A stretch of 64,000 nucleotides of DNA from SpSt-501 sp037481615 (GCA_037481615.1 JBBFLI010000008.1); one strand, 5' to 3'; counted from the stretch's first letter, positions 35,843-44,156 are shown. The notes: generated from the sequence alone by a model not told the origin. Numbers and translations: made by a program.

Positions 35843-36593
35843 GGAAGGAGGCGATGGCGGCGTTGACCGCGTCGGGTTTTTCGATGGGGACGAAGTGTCC
35901 GGCATCGAGGATGTGCACGCGCCGCGCTCCCGGGATGTGCCTCTCCAAGTACTCGCCGTACTTGGGAGGGGTGAGGCGGTCGTCCTCGGCCGAAATCACG
36001 AGCACCCGCTGCTTGATTTCGGGCAGGCGCGGCATCACGTCGAAGGCGTCGCAGGCCTTGAAGTCCCCCCAGGCCACCTCGGGGTCGGCTTTGCGCGAGT
36101 CCTCCAGAAACGGCCGCTTAACCGGCTCGGGGGTCTTGGGCGAAAAGCCCATCCGGTCGATCCAGGCCACATAGCCTTCGGGGTCCTTGAGAATCAAATC
36201 GAAAAGGCCCGGCCAGACCCGCAACCGCGCCCCCGAGCTGACGATGATCCCCTCCTGAAAAAGGCCTCCGTAGTCGAGAAGCAGCTGCTGCGTGATCGCC
36301 CCCCCCATGCTCAACCCGCAGGGGATGGGGTGGGGCAGCGCAAGCCGCTGGATGAAGTCGGCCACGAAGGCGGCGTAATCGACGACGGATTTTTTCGCCG
36401 CCCCGCCGCTTTTCCCATGCCCGGGGAGATCCAGGGCGAGCGTGTTCGCCGCCCCGCTCAGCCTCTCCACCTGGGCCTCCCAGAGCAGCGCCGATTCCCC
36501 TGCCCCGTGAATGAAGACGAGCGTCGGGCGCTTTTCGTCCCAGCCGTCCTGTCCGCGCAAGTAGGAGATTTCCTCTGCTCGATCCCGTTTCAT
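35835..36593 (-). CDS. Alpha/beta hydrolase
   Basis: A 252-residue alpha/beta-hydrolase-fold enzyme. The oxyanion-hole region is FIHGAGESALLW, the nucleophile elbow GLSMGG (Ser), the acid probably the Asp in VISAEDDRLTPP, and the histidine is in DAGHFVPIEKP. It lacks a signal peptide. The sequence LALDLPGHGKSGG is typical of esterases, C-C hydrolases and haloperoxidases; substrate is open. Both ends of the gene touch REP units, and its TAG stop is supplied by the repeat sequence. Confidence 0.85.
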   Translation of the reverse strand: MKRDRAEEISYLRGQDGWDEKRPTLVFIHGAGESALLWEAQVERLSGAANTLALDLPGHGKSGGAAKKSVVDYAAFVADFIQRLALPHPIPCGLSMGGAITQQLLLDYGGLFQEGIIVSSGARLRVWPGLFDLILKDPEGYVAWIDRMGFSPKTPEPVKRPFLEDSRKADPEVAWGDFKACDAFDVMPRLPEIKQRVLVISAEDDRLTPPKYGEYLERHIPGARRVHILDAGHFVPIEKPDAVNAAIASFLK

Positions 36594-36641
36594 GATCTTA
36601 CGCTCCGTTCTTTCGGCATTCCCCGCAGCATCGCCGCCGTT

Positions 36642-36692
36642 TAATGATATATAAATGGACGTCCCCTCTATGGGGAGTGGACGTACCCTATT
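36642..36692. repeat. REP-like repeats g
   Basis: An inverted unit (36642-36670, TGATATATAAATGGACGTCC then CCT) and a degenerate one (36674-36692, GGAGTGGACGTACCC). The stop codon of the FAD-rhodanese gene (CTA at 36688-36690) falls in the degenerate unit (reading GAATAGGGTACG on the minus strand). They fill the gap between two minus-strand genes. Confidence 0.75.
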
Positions 36693-38355
36693 CGGGGCCG
36701 CCGCGGTGGAGGTAGGTGCGGTACCCGCCGCTCAGGTTGCGGCAGCGCAACCCCTTCTGCAGGAGGATGCGCGAGGCGAGGTAGGAGCGCTGCCCGACGA
36801 AACAATAGGCCCAGATCTCGCGGTCCCGCGGCAGTTCGGCCAGGCGCTCCCGCAGGCGGTCGATCGGGATGTGGACGGCCCCCGGTACGCGTCCGCGGCG
36901 CACCTCCTCTTCCGAGCGCACATCGAGAAGCAACCCCGAGAAGGCTTCGAGATCCTCCCAGTGCGCGATCCGGGCATCGCCCCGGATCACGTTCGCGGCG
37001 ATCATCCCGGCCACGTTCACCGGGTCCCGCGCGGACCCGAACTGCGGGGCGTAACAGAGCTCGGCCTCCTCGAGATCGAAGACGGTCCCCTCCTTCTGAA
37101 TCGCCAGGGCGATGACATCGATCCGCTTGTCGACCCCCGCCCGGCCGACGGCCTGGGCGCTCACGAGACGGCCGTTGTCGCGGCGGAAGATCAGCTTGAG
37201 GGCGATCGGCTCGGCCCCCGGGTAGTAGCCCGCGTGGTGGCCGGGGTGGAGGTAGACCTTCTCGAAGGGCCCCTCCTTCCCCCACAACCCGGCGCGCCGG
37301 AGCGCTTTCTCGCTCGGGCCCGTGCAGGCGGCGGTTTCCTCGAAGACCCCGACCACGGCCGTCCCCTGAGCGCCGCGGAAGGAGGCCTCCCGGCCGAAGA
37401 TGACGTCGGCCGCGATCCGCCCCTGGCGGTTGGCCGGCCCGGCGAGCGGAACCGGGCCCCAGCGGCCGGTCACGACGTCACGCACCTCCACGGCGTCGCC
37501 CACGGCCCAGATCCGCGGACTGCTCGTGCGCATGTGCGCGTCGACGCGGATGCCGCCGCGCTCGCCGATCTCAAGGCCGGCCTGGCGCGCGAGCTCCGTC
37601 TCCGGCCGGACGCCGAGGCAGAGGAGCACGAGATCGGCGCGTTCGACGGCGCCGGAGGAGAGCCGCGCCCGGAGCCCGCCCGCCGGGTCGGGCTCAAAGC
37701 CGAGCACGCTCTCCGACAGGCGCAGCTTCACCCCGTGCGCCTTCAGCGCCTCCCCGAGGGGGGCGACCATCTCGGGGTCGAAGAGCGGCAGCACTTGGGC
37801 CTCCCTTTCGACCAGGGTGACGGCCAAGCCGCGGCGGACGAGATTCTCGGTCATTTCGAGGCCGATGTAGCCCCCGCCGACGACCAGCGCCGTGCGCGCC
37901 CGGCGCTCCTCGATCCAGCCCCGGATCAGGCGCGCATCGGGAATCGTCCGCAGGGAGAAGATCCCCGGCAGATCGATTCCCGGCCAGTCGGGCCGGATCG
38001 GCCGGGCGCCGGGGGAGAGGACGAGGGCGTCGTAGCGCTCCTCGGTTTCGCTCCCGCTCGCCAGATCCCGCACGCGAAGCACCTGGCGCCGGCGGTCGAT
38101 CGCGACCGCCTCGGTCGAAAGCCGCACCTCGATGCGGAATCGCTCGCGGAACAGCTCGGGGCTGGCGACGAGGAGATCCTCCTCCCGGGGGATCACGCCG
38201 CCCACATGGTACGGGAGCCCGCAATTGGCGAAGGAGACGAAATCGCCGCGCTCGAAGACGACGATCTCCGCCTCCTCGGAGAGCCTTCGGGCGCGTGCGG
38301 CGCAGGATGCCCCGCCCGCCACCCCCCCGACGATCAGAAGACGGAAAGCAGCCAT
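36688..38355 (-). CDS. CoA-disulfide-reductase-like flavoprotein fused to rhodanese
   Basis: A 555-residue flavoprotein disulfide reductase. FAD motif VGGVAGGASCAARARR, redox cysteine in SFANCGLPY (about residue 43), NADH motif VVGGGYIGLEMTENL and the second FAD motif IWAVGDAVEV are present. The C-terminal part (about 455-550) is a rhodanese domain with active-site loop YCFVGQRSY. This architecture matches CoADR-RHD/Npsr-type enzymes that reduce CoA disulfides, persulfides or polysulfide with NADH. It is likely cytoplasmic and linked to sulfur handling. Its stop codon is formed by degenerate repeat DNA. Confidence 0.9.
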   Translation of the reverse strand: MAAFRLLIVGGVAGGASCAARARRLSEEAEIVVFERGDFVSFANCGLPYHVGGVIPREEDLLVASPELFRERFRIEVRLSTEAVAIDRRRQVLRVRDLASGSETEERYDALVLSPGARPIRPDWPGIDLPGIFSLRTIPDARLIRGWIEERRARTALVVGGGYIGLEMTENLVRRGLAVTLVEREAQVLPLFDPEMVAPLGEALKAHGVKLRLSESVLGFEPDPAGGLRARLSSGAVERADLVLLCLGVRPETELARQAGLEIGERGGIRVDAHMRTSSPRIWAVGDAVEVRDVVTGRWGPVPLAGPANRQGRIAADVIFGREASFRGAQGTAVVGVFEETAACTGPSEKALRRAGLWGKEGPFEKVYLHPGHHAGYYPGAEPIALKLIFRRDNGRLVSAQAVGRAGVDKRIDVIALAIQKEGTVFDLEEAELCYAPQFGSARDPVNVAGMIAANVIRGDARIAHWEDLEAFSGLLLDVRSEEEVRRGRVPGAVHIPIDRLRERLAELPRDREIWAYCFVGQRSYLASRILLQKGLRCRNLSGGYRTYLHRGGPE

Positions 38356-38472
38356 TGAACGTTGAGACCCCCTTTCTTCGGGTCGATGCGCGGCCGGGAT
38401 CGACCCCGCCGTGTCGGAGACGCCCTCTTAGCAAAAAGTCCCCTCCCCTTCCAGGCGGGGAAAAGAGGCCGG

Positions 38473-38501
38473 TTGACCGGAGGGGGCGGATTTTTTAAGT
38501 T
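38473..38501 (+). promoter_or_regulatory. Sigma-70 promoter of the universal stress gene
   Basis: TTGACC (38473-38478) and TAAGTT (38496-38501) with 17-nt spacing, about 30 nt upstream of the start codon. Confidence 0.6.
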
Positions 38502-38534
38502 CGCGTCAGGATGACCGAGAGAAGGGAGGAGGCC

Positions 38535-38927
38535 ATGAACATTCTTGTCGCCTACGACGGCACGCGCGAGGCCAAGCAAGCCGCGCGCCTTGCGGCCCTG
38601 CACGCCAAAGCGATGCAGGGCCGCGTGATTCTCGCCCACTCGATGGTCGGCGGCCCGGAGATCCCGCGGCAGGATTTCGAACGCGCCGAGAAGGAACTCA
38701 AACACCAGGAATTCGCCCTCAGGGAACAGGGGATCGAGTGTGAAAGCCTGCTCTCCGTGCGCGGCCTCGATGCGGGAGAGGACATCCTTCAGATCGCGCG
38801 GGAAAAGCAGGCCGACGAGATCGTGATCGGCATCGAGCGCCGATCCAAGGTGGGGAAACTCCTCTTCGGCTCGACCGCCCAGTACATCATCCTGAACGCC
38901 GAGTGCCCCGTCGTGACCGTGCGCTGA
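38535..38927 (+). CDS. Universal stress protein A family
   Basis: A 130-residue single-domain UspA protein starting MNILVAYDGTREAKQAARLA. The ATP-binding consensus G-x2-G-x9-G(S/T) is present as GIERRSKVGKLLFGSTAQYI near the end, followed by ECPVVTVR. Such ATP-binding Usp proteins respond to starvation and redox stress. ATG 38535 follows GGAGGAGG and fits the family start; an in-frame ATG at 38511 is less likely. It is monocistronic with its own promoter. Confidence 0.9.
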   Translation: MNILVAYDGTREAKQAARLAALHAKAMQGRVILAHSMVGGPEIPRQDFERAEKELKHQEFALREQGIECESLLSVRGLDAGEDILQIAREKQADEIVIGIERRSKVGKLLFGSTAQYIILNAECPVVTVR

Positions 38928-38984
38928 GGGCCCGCCCGCGAAAGCCCCCCCCTGCCCCCGCGGGCCGCAGCCGGCCGTGCCGGA

Positions 38985-39800
38985 TCAATCCCAGCCGCGG
39001 ACCACCTCGATCTGCGAGGAGACCTCCTTCACCCCGGGCACCGCGCGCACCGCGTCGAGAATGCGCTGCCGGTCCTCGGCATTCGTCGCCACCCCCGCAA
39101 GCCGTACCCGCCCTTTTTCGGGCACCTCGATCAGGAGGTGCGCCGGGTCGATGTGCCGCTCGATCAGCTCGGCGCGGACCCGTTTTTCGAGTTCGAGCTT
39201 TTCCATCGCCTCGAGGGCTCCCAGGCTGCACTCCTTCAGGCTCTCCGCCCGGGCGGCGGCGATGATCAGGTCGGCGGCGGCCTTGGCGTCGAACTTGTTC
39301 AGATGGATCACGAGGTCGTAGAGGTTTGGATCCTCCCCGTCGATGCGGTAGGCGAACTTGAGAAAACCGGCCCGGTCGCGGTCGCCCTGCCGGATGAGGC
39401 GCCTTGCGGCCTCCGGGTCCATGCCGCTCCGCTTCGCCAGGGCCGCGGCACGGCGGCTCTCGGATTCGAGGAGGCGGACATGGAAGGCGCAGTCGAAATC
39501 CTGGAGCAGCACCTGGCTTCCGTGGCCGACGATCACGGCCTCGCCGCCCCGGGCCGCGTCGTAGACGGCGGACTCGAGCACCTTGACGAAGACGTGCGGC
39601 CGGGTGCGGAAGAAGAGCTCGAAGAACCCCGGCGCCTTTTCGTCGAGGCGCTCCACATCCTCAGAAGGAAAACCCTTCGCCACGATCTTTCCGCGCAGCA
39701 CCTGGTCGTCCACCAACGTCCAACCGAGCGTCTGCGCCACCCGGCGGGCGATCTCCCCGCCGTTTCCCCCATAGCTTTCGGTAATCGTGATCAGCGCCAT
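38985..39800 (-). CDS. Cytidylate-kinase-like protein with C-terminal BON-like domain
   Basis: A 271-residue protein. Residues about 1-200 are a cytidylate-kinase-like P-loop domain: MALITITESYGGNGGEIARR (G-x4-GGE in place of a canonical GxxxxGKS), LGWTLVDDQVL, AVIVGHGSQVLL and HLNKFD. Residues about 210-270 resemble a BON domain, ending VRAVPGVKEVSSQIEVV. The lysine of the P-loop is not evident, so kinase activity is uncertain. Similar proteins with CBS or BON tails occur in deltaproteobacteria, where function is unknown. ATG 39800 follows GGGGAGG. Confidence 0.75.
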   Translation of the reverse strand: MALITITESYGGNGGEIARRVAQTLGWTLVDDQVLRGKIVAKGFPSEDVERLDEKAPGFFELFFRTRPHVFVKVLESAVYDAARGGEAVIVGHGSQVLLQDFDCAFHVRLLESESRRAAALAKRSGMDPEAARRLIRQGDRDRAGFLKFAYRIDGEDPNLYDLVIHLNKFDAKAAADLIIAAARAESLKECSLGALEAMEKLELEKRVRAELIERHIDPAHLLIEVPEKGRVRLAGVATNAEDRQRILDAVRAVPGVKEVSSQIEVVRGWD

Positions 39801-39881
39801 CGTAGACCTCCCCTTGCGGTGTTTCCCGCGGCAAACATAAGGAGCCGGGACGGTTTTGCCAAGCCCGGCGGCCGCGCCCGG

Positions 39882-39910
39882 TTGACAGCCTGCGTCGCTC
39901 CCTCTATAGG
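39882..39910 (+). promoter_or_regulatory. Sigma-70 promoter of the thiMLD operon
   Basis: TTGACA (39882-39887) and TATAGG (39905-39910) with exactly 17-nt spacing. The predicted start near 39917 lies just before the TPP riboswitch. Confidence 0.82.
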
Positions 39911-39920
39911 TAGCCCATTC

Positions 39921-39999
39921 GTTTCGGGGTGGCCGAGTCCGGCCTGAGATCATACCCGCCGAACCTGATCCGGGTCATGCCGGCGTAGGGAAATGAAAC
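39921..39999 (+). promoter_or_regulatory. TPP riboswitch (THI element)
   Basis: The thi-box core is recognisable: CTGAGATCATACCCG, GAACCTGATCCGGGTCATGC and CGGCGTAGGGAAA. P1 is formed by GTTTC (39921-39925) and GAAAC (39995-39999). It controls thiM-thiL-thiD by sensing thiamine pyrophosphate. The same GAAAC can pair with GTTTC at 40034-40038 in the terminator stem downstream, an obvious anti-terminator. Confidence 0.93.
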
Positions 40000-40027
40000 C
40001 GGGCCTCGTCTCGCCCGTCGCGCGCCC

Positions 40028-40063
40028 GCGGCCGTTTCCCTGCGGAAACGGCCGCCTCTTTTT
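40028..40063 (+). terminator. Riboswitch-controlled attenuator
   Basis: A perfect 12-bp stem (GCGGCCGTTTCC, 40028-40039, with its complement at 40044-40055) and CTCTTTTT follow the riboswitch and precede the thiM ribosome-binding site (GGAGG). When TPP closes P1 this terminator should form and stop transcription. Confidence 0.88.
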
Positions 40064-40079
40064 CCCGCGGAGGTCCCCC

Positions 40080-40904
40080 ATGGAGCACCCGGCCGCGCGG
40101 GCGGGCGGGCTTCTGGCCGCCGTGCGGCGAAGAGCCCCCCTCGTCCATGCGATCACGAACTTCGTCTCCGCGCCCCTCACGGCCAACGCCCTGCTCGCCT
40201 TGGGCGCCGCCCCCGTCATGGCGCACGCCGTGGAAGAGGTCGAGGAAATGGCCGGCCGCGCCGATGCGCTCGTCCTCAACCTCGGGACCCCCGAACCCGC
40301 AACCCTCGAGGCCATGCGGCTCGCTTCCCGCAGGGCCGCGGCCCGCGGGATCCCCGTGGTCCTCGACCCCGTGGGCGCCGGGGCGACCGCCTTCCGCAGC
40401 CGGGCCGCCCGCCGCCTCCTCGCCGAGAGCCGTCCCCGGGCGGTCCGCGGCAACGCCTCGGAAATCCTCGCCCTCGTCGACAGCGGCGGCGCCCGCGGGG
40501 TCGACGCCCAAAACGAGGTGGAGGAGGCCTGCGCCGCCGCGCAACGGCTCGCCGGCGGGGGGATTTCGGTCGTGGCCGTGACCGGCGCGGTCGACTTCGT
40601 GACCGACGGCCGCCGCGCGGTCCGGGTGGGAAACGGCCACCCCCTTCTTGCCCGCGTCACGGGCACGGGTTGTGTCGCCACGGCGCTCGTCGCCGCCTTT
40701 CTCGCCGTCGAGGCGGACGCGCTGCTGGCCGCGGCGGCGGCGCTCGCCTGCCTGGGGGTCGCCGGCGAGCAGGCGGCGGCCAAAGCCCACGGGCCGGGCA
40801 CCTTCGCCGCCTTCCTGCTCGACGCCCTGCACGGCCTCGGTCCGGAGGAAATCGCCGGCCGAGCGCGGCTTACGCTTTCCCCCGCCGCGGGAGGTCCCCC
40901 GTGA
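40080..40904 (+). CDS. thiM: Hydroxyethylthiazole kinase
   Basis: Phosphorylates the thiamine thiazole alcohol (salvage). The 274-residue sequence has PLVHAITNFVSAPLTANALLALGA, LVLNLGTPEP, VVLDPVGAGATAFR and VTGTGC, the catalytic Cys motif. The start ATG 40080 has GGAGG 7 nt upstream, after the attenuator; the frame is open earlier through the riboswitch, which is not coding. It is first in the TPP-regulated operon. Confidence 0.95.
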   Translation: MEHPAARAGGLLAAVRRRAPLVHAITNFVSAPLTANALLALGAAPVMAHAVEEVEEMAGRADALVLNLGTPEPATLEAMRLASRRAAARGIPVVLDPVGAGATAFRSRAARRLLAESRPRAVRGNASEILALVDSGGARGVDAQNEVEEACAAAQRLAGGGISVVAVTGAVDFVTDGRRAVRVGNGHPLLARVTGTGCVATALVAAFLAVEADALLAAAAALACLGVAGEQAAAKAHGPGTFAAFLLDALHGLGPEEIAGRARLTLSPAAGGPP

Positions 40905-41914
40905 AGCTCACGGAGATCGGCGAGTTCGGCTTCATCCGGCGGATCCGCCCCGCGACCCTCTTCCGGCCGGAGCGGATCGTGCGCGGGATCGGCGACGACG
41001 CCGCGGCCTTCCGCCCCGGCGCAGGGAAACTCGCCCTGGTGACGACCGACCTTCTGGTCGAAGGCATCCACTTTCTCCCCGGGGAAAAGCGCTTCTACGA
41101 GCTCGGCTGGAAGGCGCTCGCCGTCAACTTGAGCGACATCGCCGCCATGGGGGGTGAGGCGCGCGAGACCTTCGTCGCCATCGCCGTGCCGCAGACGACC
41201 CCGCTCGCCGCGCTCGACGAGCTCTACCGCGGGATCGGCGATCTCGCCTCGCGCTTCCAGGTGAATCTGCTCGGCGGCGACACGACCGGCGCGCCGCGGG
41301 ATCTCGTGATCTGCATCACGATCTACGGCGAGGCGGCCGAAGGCGAGCTTCTCACCCGCGCCGGCGCCCGGCCCGGCGATCTCCTCGTCGTCACCGGCAA
41401 CCTCGGGGAGAGCCGCGCGGGGCTGGAGATCCTCCTCGGAGGCGCCCCGGCGGAGGGGGAGGACGCGGCGGCGCTTCTGTCGGCCCACCGGCGCCCCGTG
41501 CCGCATCTCGCCGAGGGCCGGTTTTTCGCCGCCGCGGGCGGGGCGGTGCACGCGGCGATCGACGTGAGCGACGGCCTCGGCGCCGATCTCGCCCACATCC
41601 TGGAAGAGAGCGGGGTCGGCGCGCGGGTTTACGCCGAAAGGCTTCCGGTCTCGGAGCCCCTGCGCCGCTTCTGCCGCCTTCGCGGGATCGCCCCGGCGGA
41701 GTATGCCTTCGCGGGGGGGGAGGATTACGTGCTCCTCGCCGCCGTGGACCCCCGGGCCGCCTCCGCGCTCGGGAACCGTTTCCGCGAACGCTTCGGCCGC
41801 GGGCTCGCCGAAATCGGCGAGATCACCGCCCCCGGCGTGCGCGAGTGGATCGACGAGACCGGCTCCCCCCGGGAGCTCGCCGCCCCCGGCTGGGACCACT
41901 TTCGAAGGAGTTGA
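40901..41914 (+). CDS. thiL: Thiamine-monophosphate kinase
   Basis: Makes TPP from thiamine phosphate and ATP. The 337-residue PurM-like enzyme begins LTEIGEFGFIRRI, and has GIGDDAAAFRP, TTDLLVEGIHF, NLSDIAAMGG, LLGGDTTG and AIDVSDGLGADLAHI, all hallmarks. GTG 40901 overlaps the thiM stop (GTGA) and follows GGGAGG. Second gene of the riboswitch operon. Confidence 0.95.
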   Translation: MKLTEIGEFGFIRRIRPATLFRPERIVRGIGDDAAAFRPGAGKLALVTTDLLVEGIHFLPGEKRFYELGWKALAVNLSDIAAMGGEARETFVAIAVPQTTPLAALDELYRGIGDLASRFQVNLLGGDTTGAPRDLVICITIYGEAAEGELLTRAGARPGDLLVVTGNLGESRAGLEILLGGAPAEGEDAAALLSAHRRPVPHLAEGRFFAAAGGAVHAAIDVSDGLGADLAHILEESGVGARVYAERLPVSEPLRRFCRLRGIAPAEYAFAGGEDYVLLAAVDPRAASALGNRFRERFGRGLAEIGEITAPGVREWIDETGSPRELAAPGWDHFRRS

Positions 41915-41916
41915 AG

Positions 41917-42738
41917 ATGGAACGTCCCCCCCGCACCTACCGCCGCGTGCTCACGATCGCCGGTTCCGACTCGGGCGGCGGCGCCGGCATCCAGGCCGAC
42001 CTGAAGACGATCGCCGCCCTCGGCTGCTACGGCGCCTCGGCGATCACCGCCCTCACGGCCCAGAACACGACCGGCGTGCGCGCCATCCACCCCGTCCCGG
42101 CCGAGTTCACCACCGCCCAGATCGACGCCGTGCTCGAGGACATCGGGGCCGATGCGGTCAAGATCGGGATGCTCTATTCCTCGGAGCTGATCCGCGCCGT
42201 CGCGCAGGCTCTTCGGCGCTGGGGCGCGCGAAACGTGGTGCTCGACCCCGTGATGGTCGCCCAGAGCGGAGACCGCCTGCTCCGCGAGGAGGCCGTGGCG
42301 GCGCTCAAAGACGAGCTGATCCCGCTGGCCGACGTCATCACCCCCAACCTGCCGGAAGCCGAGGTGCTGCTCGGGGGCCCGGTGCGCGATCGCGAGGCGA
42401 TGGCCGCGGCCGCATTCGCCCTCGGCCGCCTGGGGAGCCGCGCCGTGCTGCTCAAGGGGGGCCATCTCGAGGGGCCGGAGAGCGCCGACCTGCTCTACCT
42501 CGGAGCCGCGAAGCGCACCGTCGTCTTCTCCTCCCCGCGCATCCCCACGGCGAACACCCACGGCACCGGCTGCACCCTCTCCTCGGCCATCGCCGCCGGC
42601 CTCGCGAAAGGCCGCGACATCGAGCAGGCCGTGCGCGAGGCGAAGGGGTACCTCGACCAGGCGCTCCGCGCCGGTGCGGGCTACACGCTCGGCCGGGGCC
42701 ACGGCCCGGTGCACCATTTCCACCGCTTCTGGGAATAG
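41917..42738 (+). CDS. thiD: Hydroxymethylpyrimidine (phosphate) kinase
   Basis: Phosphorylates HMP and HMP-phosphate. Motifs: LTIAGSDSGGGAGIQADLKT, GCYGASAITALTAQNT, DPVMVAQSG, TPNLPEAEVL and NTHGTGCTLSSAIAA. The 273-residue length is standard and there is no ThiE fusion. ATG 41917 lies 2 nt after the thiL stop and is preceded by GAAGGAG. It closes the thiM-thiL-thiD operon; thiE, which joins the products, is not adjacent. Confidence 0.95.
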   Translation: MERPPRTYRRVLTIAGSDSGGGAGIQADLKTIAALGCYGASAITALTAQNTTGVRAIHPVPAEFTTAQIDAVLEDIGADAVKIGMLYSSELIRAVAQALRRWGARNVVLDPVMVAQSGDRLLREEAVAALKDELIPLADVITPNLPEAEVLLGGPVRDREAMAAAAFALGRLGSRAVLLKGGHLEGPESADLLYLGAAKRTVVFSSPRIPTANTHGTGCTLSSAIAAGLAKGRDIEQAVREAKGYLDQALRAGAGYTLGRGHGPVHHFHRFWE

Positions 42739-42758
42739 CGGGGGCGGGAGACGGCGGG

Positions 42759-43601
42759 TCAGCCGCCGAAACGCGCGGCGAGTCCGCCGGCGACGGCGAT
42801 CAGCAGGACGAAGCCCGTGAGCCAAAGCAGAACAACCGCGAGCGCGCGGTGCGAGGCGCTCTCGCGGCGGCGTTCCTCGTAGCCGAGGACCCACCCCGCC
42901 GCCGCACCGGCGAGCAGCCCGCCGCCGTGGGCCCAGTTGTTGATCCCGGGGACGAGAAAGCCGAAGAGAAAGAGAATAAGCGCCCAGGTGCCCACCTGGC
43001 GGTAGAGGGCCGCCCCGTAGGCCCCGCCGCGGCTCTTGCCGAAATACAGGATCGCCCCCACCAGGCCGCAAACCCCGGCCGAGGCCCCCACGGTGAGCCG
43101 CACGCCGACCGCCCAGGAGGCGAGAAAGCCGCAGACGCCGGCAAGGGTGAAGATCGCGAACATACGGCTTGCCCCGTATTCGCTGCCGACGAGCAAGCCG
43201 AGCTGGCGCAGGGCGGCGAGGTTGAAGACGATGTGCAAAAGCCCCGCGTGCAGATACCCCGCCGAGAGAAGCGTCCAGAGACGGCCGTAGCCCTCGATCG
43301 GGATCGTCCCCGTGGCCCCCAGAGCGAAGAGCGCGCGGTCCGAAGGGCGGAAGAGCAGAAGCGGGTTCATCGTGAAGCCCGCCGACTGGGGGTCGAGGAG
43401 GATCGCGAGTGCGAAGAGGAAGAGATTGGCGCCGATCACGAGGCGCAGAAGCGCCGCCGGCTCCCGCAGCAGCCCCGCCGGCACCCAGCGCCTCCAGGCG
43501 GCCGAGGGGGAGCCGAGACCGCAGTAGGGGCAGCGGGGCTCGCCTGCGCTGAGCAGCCGCCCGCAGCGCGGGCAGAGAAAGGAGGTTCGCTTTCCGTTCA
43601 C
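42759..43601 (-). CDS. Rhomboid family intramembrane serine protease with zinc ribbon
   Basis: A 280-residue protein. Residues 1-30 form a zinc ribbon (CPRCGRLL...CPYCG). The rest has six or more membrane helices with the rhomboid signatures HAGLLHIVFNLAALRQLG, GASAGVCG (catalytic Ser) and NNWAHGGGLLAG (catalytic His). The dyad is complete, so it is likely an active protease cleaving transmembrane substrates. Start GTG 43601 with only a weak ribosome-binding site. A short hypothetical gene lies just upstream on the same strand. Confidence 0.9.
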   Translation of the reverse strand: MNGKRTSFLCPRCGRLLSAGEPRCPYCGLGSPSAAWRRWVPAGLLREPAALLRLVIGANLFLFALAILLDPQSAGFTMNPLLLFRPSDRALFALGATGTIPIEGYGRLWTLLSAGYLHAGLLHIVFNLAALRQLGLLVGSEYGASRMFAIFTLAGVCGFLASWAVGVRLTVGASAGVCGLVGAILYFGKSRGGAYGAALYRQVGTWALILFLFGFLVPGINNWAHGGGLLAGAAAGWVLGYEERRRESASHRALAVVLLWLTGFVLLIAVAGGLAARFGG

Positions 43602-43626
43602 GCCGGCGACGTTTCCCTGCGTCCGC

Positions 43627-43950
43627 TCAGCCCGAGACCCAGGAGAGGCTGTCGGGCAGAAGTCCGCCCCCGCGCCGCCCCCCGATCTCCGCGAGCACGC
43701 GGCTCAAGGCCTCCCGCGCGGCCTCATCCGGCCCCGGCGGACCCTGCGCCGCGGTCGGGCAGAGAGCGGAAAGCTCCGCGAGCCTGCGGTCGACCCCCTC
43801 GAGAACCGAGTCGAGGCCCTCCTGCGGACGCCCGCTGCGAAGGAAGCGTCCGCTCTCGCCGCGGGACGGGCCGCGGGGCATCTCGCGCAGGGCGGCGCGG
43901 ATCTTCGCGATGCGCGAGGCGAGGAGCGCACAAAAGGTTTCGTTCTTCAT
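43627..43950 (-). CDS. Hypothetical protein, 107 residues
   Basis: Not recognised. It starts MKNETFCALLASRIAKIRAAL, is rich in Arg, Ala, Gly and Glu, and looks mainly helical with no signal peptide, membrane segment or known motif. Its promoter (44036-44063) is the best support for it being real, together with its position 25 nt ahead of the rhomboid gene on the same strand, suggesting a shared transcript. A composition-driven artefact cannot be excluded. Confidence 0.45.
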   Translation of the reverse strand: MKNETFCALLASRIAKIRAALREMPRGPSRGESGRFLRSGRPQEGLDSVLEGVDRRLAELSALCPTAAQGPPGPDEAAREALSRVLAEIGGRRGGGLLPDSLSWVSG

Positions 43951-44035
43951 GGCCGCATTTCCCCTGCAGGTCAAGCCGACCCGCCGTTGACGTCGATTTT
44001 CGGCACCGGCCGCAGCCCATCGCGACCGACGGCCG

Positions 44036-44063
44036 AACATAAGGCCCCCCCAGGGCGGGTCAA
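44036..44063 (-). promoter_or_regulatory. Sigma-70 promoter towards the rhomboid genes
   Basis: Minus-strand TTGACC (44063-44058) and TATGTT (44041-44036), 16-nt spacer. It is divergent from a second promoter at 44094. Confidence 0.6.
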
Positions 44064-44093
44064 GCCTGCGCGCCGCACGGAGGGGGGGGGCGA

Positions 44094-44123
44094 TTGACAG
44101 GGACGGTTGTTTGCGTGTAGGGC
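44094..44123 (+). promoter_or_regulatory. Possible promoter of the DUF6599 redox operon
   Basis: TTGACA (44094-44099) followed after 18 nt by TAGGGC, a weak -10, about 35 nt upstream of the start codon. Confidence 0.45.
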
Positions 44124-44156
44124 TTTCCCATCGCCTCCCTTCACCCGAAAAGCCCG

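Noticed and set aside
34692..36692. GGACGTCC units as a regulator-binding operator family
   Set aside because: They sit mostly at gene 3' ends, overlap coding sequence and come in inverted pairs, and have no consistent position relative to promoters.
36655..38358. A 567-codon plus-strand frame antisense to the FAD-rhodanese gene
   Set aside because: It has shadow-type composition and the opposite strand encodes an unambiguous flavoprotein with all cofactor motifs.
38928..38984. Terminator between the universal stress and kinase-BON genes
   Set aside because: A GGCCCGC/GCGGGCC pairing exists but has a long loop and no T run on either side.
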